DNA of 64,000 bases from assembly GCA_004194705.1 (NCBI GenBank), contig SADC01000803.1:124001-188000 (forward strand), in the 5' to 3' direction. The first letter of the stretch is position 1. Every line of letters begins with the position of its first letter. Source of the DNA: Ditylenchus dipsaci (Eukaryota; Nematoda; Chromadorea; Rhabditida; Anguinidae). Position numbers and translations under genes: made by a program. The notes beneath the pieces are model-generated. The model made no database searches. It was not told where the DNA came from and saw only the letters and a list, made by a program, of their open reading frames with translations. Below are positions 22,184 through 31,771 of this stretch, piece by piece.

Positions 22184-23273
22184 CTAAACATCAAGTAATA
22201 GAATAAAATCAAATATATAATTAAAAGTCCAACCCGCCGAAATTGATTGATCACCATCTGCCATAGCGACCTCCGGCCTGAATCCACCCTCATCAATTGC
22301 TCGGCAAAAGACCTCATAGCACCAACTGTTCTCATTGCTTGCTAAGGCAACATGAGAGAGGAAGAAAGACTTGTTTGCATCAGAGAATCCAGCCACCTAC
22401 ACAATATTCAACTCGCCCAATAAAAAAACAAATGAAATCTCACCATCACGGGATATCCATTCCAATTAAGCTTGTACGTGGAGTCGACGTTGATAAACCG
22501 CGAACCGTTCTGGAACCTTTTCAGCTTCTTAGTAGACCACACTAAGCAAAACTCATGCAGATTGGTGGCCTTTCTTGCCCGGAAGCTTGGAACGTAGACC
22601 TGATTTTCATCTTCAGGCATGTCCATCTTTGAGGCAGCATACTCCATTAAGTGCTCAATTGTGACCGGTGTGGTGTCCCCCCTTATCTGATAGCTCATGA
22701 AGTTCTGTATTTGCTGGAGCTTGGGCACTGATTGAATGGACTCCATCGTCTAAAATGAAAGTAAAATTTAACATGGTTCATAATCTAGTAAGTGATAAGT
22801 TCACCGTCATTTCCTGCTGGATAAGCTTTGCTGTTTTTCCTTCCTTTGCTTTTTGGCGCACCACTTGCTTGACTTTTGGGAGAGCACTGCAGACGATGTC
22901 GAATCGTGATCCGAGTGCTGCCCTGCTACTTCAACGATGATCTCTTTGTTGTCACTTGGCCACCGTATTCTCAGCTTGGCGGGACAGGCACATCCCTTTT
23001 TTTTGACACCGCGCATTCGTAGTTCTACAAATTATGCTTGCAGATCGCCGATTTGCTCTTCCTGAAAAGTGAATGGGTACACTACAATACACAATGGAGG
23101 TCTTAAAATGAAAGGACTTACAAGTGCCAGTTATTTGTAACCCAAACACTGCCCTGATCGCCTTTCCACTGCTGAAGAGCGCTTTCTGCTTCTTCACCGT
23201 CGAACTTGAGCACTTGGGTGTAGACGAGAGCTGGCTTGTCCTTTCTTTTGCCGGTAACTTCTCGGAGAGACAT
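22184..23273 (-). CDS. MULE-type transposase (degraded, C-terminus missing)
   Basis: Probable exons on the minus strand: 23122-23273, 22805-23061, 22444-22749, 22184-22396, all with GT/AG borders. Exon 1 starts MSLREVTGKRKDKPALVY. Exon 2 encodes a Cys/His-rich DNA-binding segment (GCACPAKLRIRW then VEVAGQHSDHD), as in FAR1/FLYWCH-type MULE proteins. Exon 3 carries the first catalytic aspartate in FINVDSTYKLNWNGYPVMV. Exon 4 continues with AGFSDANKSFFLSHVALAS and a likely second aspartate in VAMADGDQS. The third catalytic acidic residue and the C-terminal half are absent, because the ORF stops just before the inserted palindrome. Exon 2 does not read through in one frame: one base seems missing near 23015-23025 and again near 22840. 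The protein would bind the terminal word arrays if complete; this copy looks inactive. Confidence 0.8.
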
Positions 23274-23577
23274 ACTAAATTTTAGTAACGTAAACAGCGC
23301 GACACAAACAGCGCGTAATTTAACTACTTGTCCGATGTGTATGACAGAAACACAATATCTATGGCCAAAATTCAGTAATCTATGGTCATTTTTCAAAAAT
23401 CTATGGCCATTTTTCAATATTCTATGGCCAACACAAATCTATGGCCAAAATTAAATATTCTATGGCCATTTTTCACAATTCTATGGCCAATTTTAAATAT
23501 AACCCGTTAAAAACTGCATGCATAAGAAAGAAAATACTCACATTTTAGACAGTCGACATAAGTCGAATTTCAAATGG

Positions 23578-24404
23578 CCATATCTCGACCATAGCTGCAC
23601 GAGCGCCAGCGCCAGCGCCGGCGCTAGCAGCGCCAGCGCCGGTGCCCGGCGCTTTTTAAGCGCCGGGCGCTCATAGCGCCGGCGCTTTTTCCGGCGCTGG
23701 CGCGAATATTTTGACTGGTCCGGCGCTGGCGCCGGCGCTCGCGAAATTTTTGTGGCTAGGCCGGCGCTGGCGCCGGCGCTGGCACCGGTGCGCAAATTTT
23801 CACGAATTGCTAAACTGGCGCTTTTTTGTTTTGTATTAAGTCATTGTTGTTGTAAAACAAGTTCATGCCAATTCTTTAATTTATAAACTTCTTCAAAAAT
23901 ATAAATTTTCTAGTGGTGTTACTTGAATATGCAACAATACGTGTTTCATTCAATAAGTCCTTCAAGAACATCGTTTCGTTTTTTCATTCCCTTGGCTATT
24001 TTTCTGGCCTTCAACTTTTGAACTAGCATTTCAAGGTACTCGTCAATAATTTGTTGGGCCTCGGCATCATCATCATCAAAAAGCTCTTTTTAATTCTGCC
24101 CTGATAAATATTTGATATGGAATAAAAAATGTTGAAAATTATGTCAATAATTTGTAGAAAAGCCGCTTTTGAGTGCGCCGGCGCTTTTTACGGCGCCAGC
24201 AAAATCGCGCCGGCGCTGGCGCTGGCGCGATTTTTTCTTCGTTCAAAAAACCGGCGCTGGCGCCGGCGCGATTTTTTCAATTTGGCTGCTCTGGCGCCGG
24301 CGCTGGCGCTTTTTCCGGCGCTGGCGCTCAATTTTGAAAATTGCCGGCGCCGGCGCTGGCGCTATTTTTTGGACAGCGTGCAGCTATGATCTCGACATCC
24401 AAAT
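23578..24404. repeat. GC-rich foldback element, word GGCGCTGGCGCC
   Basis: Two arrays of GCGCCGGCGCTGGCGC words (23600-23790 and 24176-24370) are inverted around an AT-rich 380-base centre. Each is bounded by AGCTGCACG/CGTGCAGCT and CTCGAC. The composition contrasts sharply with surrounding DNA. The Ala/Arg-rich ORFs here are array read-through. Confidence 0.8.
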
Positions 24405-24477
24405 TTGGAGTTAGCGATCTGTAAAAAGTAAACTCACTTAGAATGGTCTCCTCTTTCGAATGAGACCAAAACTAAAA

Positions 24478-25100
24478 AGGCTGTATGTGAATTTCCCCAC
24501 CAAAATTGTGATATTCCCCACCAAATTTTTTATTTCATTGTCTGTGCTATCTATCGTGTATAAAAAGTCGAGCATTGTCCCTTTTTTCGTTCATGGAAGG
24601 CAGTTCTAGTAATTATGCCGCCGGAATTTCGGTTTCTCATGTTTTCATCACATGTTTTTATTTAGCAAAGAAATGCCAAGAGGAAATAATAGAGAATGGA
24701 TTGTGGAGAAGCAATGCGCGAGCAAGGAAGAAGTCGATGAATGGTTCTGTAACCTTCACAATGTTTAATTATATAACAAGATTGACTCAGACTGTATTTC
24801 AGACACGGTTTACCCCCCTTTAGTGAACCCCAAAAAACCAACTTTCAGGGGCTCTCGCCGTTCCGGGTGGGATTCTAAGCGATCCAAGTCATTTTCAGGC
24901 TAAAAAATTTTAATTTCTTGCGAAACTATGCAAAATTTGGTTGGTCTTGGACAGAAAAAGGCATAAATAATTTTTTAAACAATTTGGTGGGGAATTTCAC
25001 AATTTTGGTGGTGAAATTCACTATTTTTAGATCGAATTTGAATTTGGTGGGGAATTTAATTAATTTGGTGGGGAATTTCACACTTTTGGTGGGGAAATCC
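24478..25100. repeat. Foldback element, word TTTGGTGGGGAATTTCAC
   Basis: The left end has two copies of ATTCCCCACCAAA (24490-24530). The right end has five of TTTGGTGGGGAATTT (24980-25095). The intervening 450 bases are non-coding, with a C-rich CACGGTTTACCCCCC patch at 24803. Confidence 0.75.
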
Positions 25101-25156
25101 AATTTGATCCAACTAAAAATTTCGAAAAAATCGAGGGAACAATGTTTGATCCAGTT

Positions 25157-25384
25157 TTAGAGAAAATGCCTTTTAACTATGCAAACACTATGGTCGATGC
25201 ACAGTTAACATTAGATTAAAGTCATTTATGTTGAAATAACTTAACTATCAAAAAACAGTAGTCAACGCACAGTTATGATTCCACTGTATCCGTGTATGTT
25301 AAGCAAGTCAACTATGCAAACACAATTATCAATGCCCAGTTACCATTACATTGCCGTCATTAATGTTAAGCGATTTAACTATGC
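25157..25384. repeat. Imperfect repeats AACTATGCAAACAC ... CAGTTA
   Basis: Phrases AACTATGCAAACAC, GTCAACGCACAGTTA and GTCATTAATGTTAAG recur every 60-70 bases. Related fragments occur at 29110-29150 and 37545-37640. The unit is too diverged to define exactly. Confidence 0.5.
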
Positions 25385-25609
25385 CAATTCTTGCCAATTT
25401 TGGCGTTCTTTTTTTCGCACTTTTTGCAGTTGAGGACACACGTTTGAGCCCGCCCTGACGTGTGCTGGCCTACCCTGAGCCTAAGCCTAAGTTTAAAAAA
25501 GTATATAATTTGCCGGAAAAAACACGAAAAAACAGAACGCCAAAATGGGCGCGAATTCAAAAAAATGTCCCAAAAAGAGGTAAACGTTACTATGCCTAAC
25601 TGGCCATAT

Positions 25610-26210
25610 ACCTACCCTACCTTGCCAAAAGTGGGCTTGAACACAAAAATTCACCTTAAATCCAGGCTAAAATCCACCATCACCAATTTGGAGGGCAAGA
25701 AAACATTTCTCAGAAGCAATTTCAAGTATACGTGTTTATGCTTAAAAGAAAACCAAGATGTTGTACTTGAAGGTTTCGCAAAAATATCCTACATTAATTC
25801 GCTAAAAATTGGCAGAAAAGTGGGCTTCAAGACGAAAATTCACCCAATATCCAGGCAATAATATATCATCTCCGATTTGGAGGGACTTAAAAACTTTTTT
25901 TAAAAGCCACTTCATTTGTCCGATTATGGGTCTAAAAGACAGCTAAGAAGTTGAATTTTAGGGTTCCGAAAAGATATCTGACAAAAGATTGCAAAAACTG
26001 GCCAAAATCGGTCTTGAACACGAAAACTATCCAATATTCAGGCAAAAATACACCATCTCTAACTTGGAGGGACTCAAAAACTTTTTTTAAAGCCACCTTA
26101 GTTTTCCGCTTATGTGCTTAAAAGACAGCTAAGAAGTTGAATTTTAGGGTTCCGGAAAGATATCCGGCATGAGTTTACAGAAATTGGAAGAAAATCGGTC
26201 TTGAACATAA
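25610..26210. repeat. Tandem repeat, about 189-bp unit, three copies
   Basis: GTGGGCTTGAACACAAAAATTC begins at about 25630, 25820 and 26008, and again truncated at 26195. Within each unit TTGGAGGGAC, AAAGACAGCTAAGAAGTTGA and GGTTCCGGAAAGATATC follow in order. The 133-residue ORF across the first unit is not convincing protein. It looks like a small satellite or the interior of an unknown element. Confidence 0.75.
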
Positions 26211-26232
26211 CATGCGTTAACCATGCATTAAA

Positions 26233-26362
26233 TAAAATGACACTGGGCTGAGAAACGCACGGTTGAAGTTGGAAAAAGTAAAAATGAGTCATAATAAGGT
26301 AGAAAATGGGTTTTTTACTTTTTCCAACTTCAACCGTGCGTTTCTCAGCCCAGTGTCATTTT
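26233..26362. repeat. Palindrome, about 130 bp
   Basis: AAAATGACACTGGGCTGAG and its complement bound arms that reach AACTTCAACCGTGC. The loop is about 35 bases. A similar palindrome (TTGAATTAGGAATAGTTG) lies at 55190-55285, and sequence to the right of both (CCAAATTGTAGCTAAGA) is also shared. Confidence 0.75.
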
Positions 26363-27227
26363 AGAAATTCCGTTGATATGTCAAGAGCTTTCGAATAGTG
26401 CATTATTTGGTATCTTTCCATTATTATTTTTTTGAAAAAAGCTATTATTCATGTGGCCAAGCAGTCATTTTCTTCAGATTCACTTTGATTTTGACTAGAA
26501 CTACATACTTTTTTGTTGATATTTATAAGTTTTCTCGTAGTCATCGAAAATAAAAGTTTGACATACCAAATTGTAGCTAAGATTTAGCGCTTTAAAGAAT
26601 ATAAGTTTTGACTTTAATAAACGTGTGCAAATGTTGAGAAACAGACAAGTAATAGCTTGATGCAATACTTTTTTCCACCCTGAAACCTGGACCACTTGTT
26701 TAAAGGCGCATTTTTTAATTTTAATTGTCAATAAAATAAGGATATTTTGTACCCAAAATGTAGCTTAGATTCTATAGAGTAATTTTGGTTAAACGAGTTG
26801 CAAACTAATTAAAATGACAAGGTGATGTAAAAGAAATTGCTTAGTCGTATTAGCCCTTATTAAAAAAAGAGTGAGTAATGGGTTGTTACACAATCAACAG
26901 GAAGTATTAGGTGCTCATCTAGGGCCAGCCTTTGTTTTGCATAACAGGAGACAGGTTGAATAATAGGAGTGACAACTAGAGACCCCTATGCTTTCTATAG
27001 TTTTTGTTTGGCACATGAATGAGTAGACAGGTAAGTCTATTGTTATTTTCCTCCATTTCATTTTCTTTATCTAGAAAGTAATCTAGGGAAACTACCAAAT
27101 TTTCAGACGTTGTGACTTATAACCAGGTTAAAAAATTCGTCTATCCAATATATTTAAGCCAGATCTGCTGAATCTCACCACTCAATGTTTTTACTGATTC
27201 CCAAGAGATACAGGGCTATATTTTTGG
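26363..27227. other. Non-coding spacer sharing blocks with 55440-55560
   Basis: Blocks such as TTGACTAGAA, TCGAAAATAAAAGTTTGAC and CCAAATTGTAGCTAAGA recur near 55440-55560, so this is probably one arm of a decayed Tc1-like element. From 26860 to 27227 I see nothing assignable. Confidence 0.4.
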
Positions 27228-27905
27228 TACATAACCAGGGTTGCGATTTGGGTACTAATTCATTAGAAAATAGTACTTTTGGAGTACTAAATAGTACTAA
27301 AATAGTACTAATTAGTACTAGGGTACTAATTTAGTACTTAGTACTATTTTAGTACTTTGTACTAATTAAGTACTTAGTACTCGCAGTACTTTTTCTATTT
27401 TTGCGGTTTTCATGTTAAAAAGATAAACTGCACATATGTTTGTTTGTTTTTTACATAAAACAGCAAAAATAATTGTTACTAAGACAAGAAGACGACATAT
27501 CTGTGTGTTTTTTTAACCATGGTATTAAAATAGTACTAAGTACTAAAATAGTAACTAGTACTAAAATAGTACTAAGTACTAATTTAGTACACAGTACAAT
27601 TAGTTAGTAATTAGTACCAATAGTACTATTTAGTACCAATAGTACTATTTAGTACTAGGTACTATTTTAGTACTTAGTACTATTTTAGTACTATGTTTAA
27701 AAAACACACAGATACGCATTCTTCTTGTCTTAGTAACAATTTTTTAGTTATTTTATGGTGAAAAAAATAAAAATATGCGCAGTGTGTCTTTTTGACGTAA
27801 ATACAGCAAAAAATAGAAAAAGTACTACGAGCACTAATTACTAAATTAGTACTAGGTACTAAAATAGTATTTAGTACTAAATTAGTACCCTAGTACTAAT
27901 TAGTA

Positions 27906-28521
27906 TTAGGTCTATCGATAAGTTCGTGCGCATTTTTTCAATCCAATTTTTATCCACAATTTTGACAACACAATGCAACATGTAATACACCATCATGTAG
28001 AGAATTTAACGGGCTATCTTTGGATACCAAACTTTTTGATAAGATAAGATTTTGGTAGCAGTAATTCCTTTGTTAAGAAGTTGTCCAAAAAAAATTAACA
28101 AAAAAATGCGCGTCCTCATGTTGCCAGATTGACTCAAGCGAAGATTTTGGAGCTGGGTTGGGAAGTGCTGTAACATCCGCCATACAGTCCGGATTTGGCT
28201 CCCACCGACTTTCATCTCTTCCTATCGATGCAGAATCAGCTGAGCGGGAAAAACTTTAAGGACGAAGCGGAATTGGAAGAGTGGATCCAAGAATTCTCTG
28301 ACTCAAAACCTGTGAATTTTTATCGAGATGGAATCAACAAGCTACCAGGAAGATTTGCAGAAGTGATTGAGAACGGTGGCAAGTATATTGGCGAATGATA
28401 TATCAAACGATAGCCCGTTAAATTCTCTACATGATGGTGTATTACATGTTGCATTGTGTTGTCAAAATTGTGGATAAAAATTGGATTGAAAAAATGCGCA
28501 CGAACTTATCGATAGACCTAA
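27906..28521 (+). mobile_element. Internally deleted mariner
   Basis: The inverted ends TTAGGTCTATCGATAAGTTC and its complement are flanked by TA (27904-27905, 28522-28523). Arms of about 110 bases include GGGCTATC/GATAGCCC. The remnant transposase C-terminus at 28111-28398 confirms the family. It is nested in the hAT-like element, so it arrived later. Confidence 0.93.
28111..28398 (+). pseudogene. Mariner transposase C-terminal remnant
   Basis: The frame reads RPHVARLTQAKILELGWEVL, then a stop (TAA), then HPPYSPDLAPTDFHLF and so on to GGKYIGE and a stop. The HPPYSPDLAPTDFHLF stretch is the hallmark containing the last catalytic aspartate of mariner (D34D) transposases. The first two catalytic aspartates are deleted along with the N-terminal two-thirds. 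It is not functional. Confidence 0.92.
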
Positions 28522-28613
28522 TACTATTTTAGTACTATTTAGTACTCCAAAAGTGCTATTTTCCAATAAATTAGTACCCAAATCGCAGCCCTGTACATAA
28601 CTCGTCATTGAAA

Positions 28614-29018
28614 GGGCGCGTGACATAATTTCGTCGGACCGAAATTTCGTCTCGCCCAAAATTTCGTCGCGCCCATAATTTCGTCGCGACCGAAATTTCG
28701 ACGCGTGTTTTGGTCACTGGAACTGGGCAAAAAGAGTCTCTTTATGCATTCTTGATTAAGAGTCTTGCTTGGAATTGTGTCTAAGGTAAGTGAGTGCGCG
28801 CATCTCTAACTCTCAAGCCCCCTGCGCCCCCTTCGGGGGCGCAACTATTTCAGGTCAATTTATTGAGATAAAGTATGCGACGAAATTTCAGTCGCGACGA
28901 AATTATGGCCGCGACGAAATTTTGTCCACGACGAAATTTAGGCACGACGAAATTTTGGCCGCGACGAATTTTTGGGCGCGACGAAATTTCGGTCCGACGA
29001 AATTATGTCCGTGTCCTT
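28614..29018. mobile_element. Foldback element, word GACGAAATTTCG, 8-bp target duplication
   Basis: The ends GGGCGCGTGACATAATTTCG and (inverted) AAGGACACGGACATAATTTC flank arrays of CGCGACGAAATTTYG words. The perfect 8-bp duplication CATTGAAA lies at 28606-28613 and 29019-29026. Between the arrays is a partial MITE-A copy (about 28730-28845). It starts only a few bases after the hAT-like element ends. Confidence 0.9.
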
Positions 29019-29210
29019 CATTGAAAATACAAATTTTAGTATTTGTGATTCCAAATAAAACGTTGCATGTAACTTTTTGCCTCGAATGTAAATTTTCGGC
29101 ATGAAAAACAAAAGTCAGTGCACAGTCACCATCAGATTGCGGTCATTAATCTACATATAATTTTGGCTTGAGTAAAGAACCCCTCCCCACGCAGAGTGCT
29201 CTTGTGGAGG

Positions 29211-29962
29211 AGATAACCTCATATTCGTGTTTCTCGACCCCGATTTCATGAGAAAGCCGGCTGTTTTTTGAATCTGAGAAAAAAAAATTCGAACCACAGC
29301 GGGGTGTCATGGTTTTTCAGTCAAAATTTCAAAAATTTAAATCGGCACTTTTTTTAATTAAAGAGGGATTAAGGGCTGTATTGGGAAAGGAAGGGAATGA
29401 AAGGGAGCCACTAATCACACAGGGCCCACTAACAAGAAGATGTTGAACATAGTTTTGTTGACTGCGGCCTACCGCATAAATAAACTCTGGTATGCATGCT
29501 TTTTCATGCATCCAGAGTTACTTTCGAGTGATTTGTGTCTAAGGTATGTGGGTGTGCGCATCTCAACTCCAAGCCCCTGTGCCCCTGAAGGGGGCTTGAG
29601 AGTTAGAGATGCGCGCACTCACTTACCTCAGACATGATTCTGAGAAGTAATCTTGATAATAAAATGCATAAAGAGTCTCTTTTTGCCACGGCCCAGTTGA
29701 AAAACATGGTGAGGCAGTCGAAGAATACATATATTTACTTTTCTAACATCCTGCCATCAAAGTGGCTCCTTTTTATTCCCTTTCACTCCCAATACAGCCC
29801 CTATTCCCTCTGAAATTCGAAAGGTGCTTATTTAAATTTTTCAAATTTTGACTAAAAAACCATGATACCCCCCTGTGATTCGATTTTCTTTTCACAGAAT
29901 TAAAAAATCTCATGCAATCGGGATCGAGAAACACGAATATGAAGTTATCTTCTCTATACCAG
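29211..29962. repeat. Palindromic element with nested MITE A
   Basis: GATAACCTCATATTCGTGTT (29211) pairs with AACACGAATATGAAGTTATC (to about 29950). GGGCTGTATTGGGA pairs with TCCCAATACAGCCC. The centre holds a MITE-A copy at 29437-29700. A part-copy of one arm (CCCAATACAGCCC) also lies at 31355-31680. Confidence 0.75.
29437..29700 (+). mobile_element. MITE family A, best-preserved copy
   Basis: It runs from AGATGTTGAACATAGTTTTG to AAAGAGTCTCTTTTTGCC, with the internal hairpin CCCCTGAAGGGG and paired blocks CTAAGGTATGTGGGTG/CACTCACTTACCT. The small ORF is not coding. Confidence 0.7.
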
Positions 29963-30227
29963 CACTGAGTCGTAGACTTCAGAAAACTTATCAGAAGTGA
30001 CATGTGTTGCTTAAAGCTTTGAGTTTTGCTAGAAAAGTGGAAAAAACCAGGTATGCTCAAGGGGGTCCTGAGACCCCAAAAATTGTTCGTCATGCTTTTT
30101 AGCCCACATAGGATCAATTATTTCGGCTAATTTTTTGTTTGAAATTGACTCAGTTTTTTGCGTAGTAGTAGCTAATAAAAATTCAGCCTGAACGGTTAAC
30201 AAAATCGTAGGTAAAATAGATAAAAGA

Positions 30228-31216
30228 TGCGCACGGGTACGTGACATTTCACTCTCCGGACATTTCACTCTTTAGGATAATTTAGGATAAGTTTAGTTAA
30301 TGCATAAAAGTATTTGAGGGTACTGATAAGGTTTGTTTAGGAGTGCAAGAAAGTCGGCGTTGAAGCAATAAAATAGATTAATCAATAAAAATTTCTGTAA
30401 TATGATAAAAAAAAGATTATGACCGGTAATTAACCCAACTCTAGACAATACCAAAAGTATTTGGCCGCTTCGCGTCCAAAGACCAGCACACTCCACATCG
30501 CAATGGATTGGAGTGAAAAAAAATCAAGGGAACCGAAAATGGTAGGCTTGGAGAAAAATACTCTTTGGAGGAGAGGCACTTGGGGTTTTACGCACTACTT
30601 GAATAGCACCACCTGGGCATATACAGGGAGACACAAAGAAACAGTCACATTTTGAAAAAAAATTGATGTACGTAAGTCCTTGCCTGGCCTATTTCCAAAA
30701 TTTTCAGAAATATTCTTAGTGTAGCGTTTTGTAAGCATCAAAAAAGCATCAAAATTCATAAAAGCAACATCAAAATTTTTGATGCTCTTTTGATGCTATT
30801 TTAATGCTTTTGCCAGCATCAAAACAGCATCAATTTGGTGCCGTTCTGATGCTGCTTTTATGAATTTTGATGCTTTTTGATGCTTACAAAACGCCAAAGT
30901 TTTTGATGCTTGTGAGAACCATACCTGGGCGTTACTTTGAGTAGCTCAACACAGTGGTAGTACTGCATGTATACTACCACTTAAGTACCACTACCTAGGC
31001 ACTTCTTTCTGAGTACCAATGCCTTGGTAGTACCCTGGTACCGGCTTTCTATGGGACATAAAACATTTTTAAACTGGGTCTCCTGCAAATTTAAACACAA
31101 TTTTGCTTGATTTCATTTTGAATTTTCTTAATGATTTCAAGAGTGAAGTGTCCGCAGAGTGAAATGTCTCAGAGAGTGAAGTGTCCCTGAGAGTGAAATG
31201 TCCGTGTTCCGATGCG
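30228..31216. repeat. Foldback element, word GAGTGAAATGTCC
   Basis: The left end has two copies of GGACATTTCACTCT (30245-30280). The right end (31140-31205) has four of GAGTGAAGTGTCC. Flanks GATGCGCACGGGTACG and CGTGTTCCGATGCGCAC pair. The word differs by a few bases from the GGACATTTCACCCC family at 3886. Confidence 0.7.
30722..30898. repeat. Hairpin with GCATCAAAA words
   Basis: GGCGTTTTG-TAAGCATCAAAA-type arms pair across about 175 bases, each with four to five GCATCAAAA or TTTTGATGC words. It is nested within the GAGTGAAATGTCC foldback. Confidence 0.8.
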
Positions 31217-31680
31217 CACACCCACATACCTTAGACACAAATCACTCGAATGTGACTCTGGATGCATGAAAAAGCATGCATGCCAGAGTTTATTTATGCG
31301 GTAGGCCCCAGCTAACAAAACTATGTTCAAAGTCTTTTTTTAGTGGCCCATGTGTGATTAGTGCCCCCTTTTATTCCCTTCTTCTCCCAATACAGCCCTG
31401 TGTCTCTCCGAAAATAGCAAAAATAGCATACAAAAACTCGAAAGGCATCTTTTTGGACAATTCGAACAGCCGTGTTACCGATAAAATTTTAAAACTACAT
31501 TTGCCTGACAAAACTCCGCATCCGAATGCCTCACTGCTCTGAATATCGTCGTTGTTGAGCGAAGTGAAGTGGGTAGAGGGATGGCGGTGAGATTTTTGAA
31601 TTGTGTGTAACAATCTAGTGGTTGTTTTAGATGTTGGGAAAGAAGGGAATAGACTAAACTATCCAGCAATCGTTACTTTA
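31212..31680. repeat. MITE-A half copy plus CCCAATACAGCCC arm
   Basis: Positions 31212-31345 repeat the left half of MITE A in reverse (ACCTTAGACACAAATCACTC, GACTCTGGATGCATG). Positions 31346-31680 match one arm of the palindrome at 29211-29962. ORFs on either strand here follow the repeats. Confidence 0.6.
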
Positions 31681-31771
31681 GCCCATTTATTAATCGTAAA
31701 GTGTTTGGGTTAGGTTCTTCCTCTAAACTATTGCCAGCATACTTTTATTACGCCATTTTATATGTTTACAG

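Larger units (their letters stand above)
20535..23505 (-). mobile_element. MULE transposon with word-array inverted ends and 9-bp target duplication
   Basis: The ends are GGGTGGTATTTAATTTTGGC and a near-complement ending ACCC. They are flanked by a perfect 9-bp duplication GTTAAAAAC (20526-20534 and 23506-23514). Each inverted end (20535-20770, 23340-23505) is an array of TGGCCATAGATTTTTGAAAA-type words. A minus-strand MULE transposase gene lies at 22184-23273. The left part of the interior was replaced or invaded by a palindromic element (20821-22033). This copy therefore ties word-array foldback architecture to a named transposase class. Confidence 0.92.
27236..28593. mobile_element. hAT-like foldback element, word TAGTACTAA, 8-bp target duplication
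   Basis: The ends are CAGGGTTGCGATTTGGGTAC and CCCAAATCGCAGCCCTG. The flanks are a perfect 8-bp duplication TACATAAC (27228-27235, 28594-28601). CAGGG-type ends with an 8-bp duplication fit hAT elements. Both arms are dense TAGTACTAAAATAGTACTA words; the left region also has its own inverted half (27520-27900). A mariner inserted inside it. Confidence 0.9.

Noticed and set aside
23538..24414. Ala/Arg-rich frames (ALALAPALAL, RRRWRR) suggesting a repetitive protein
   Set aside because: Array read-through of GGCGCTGGCGCC words on both strands, with no start, splice or conservation signal.
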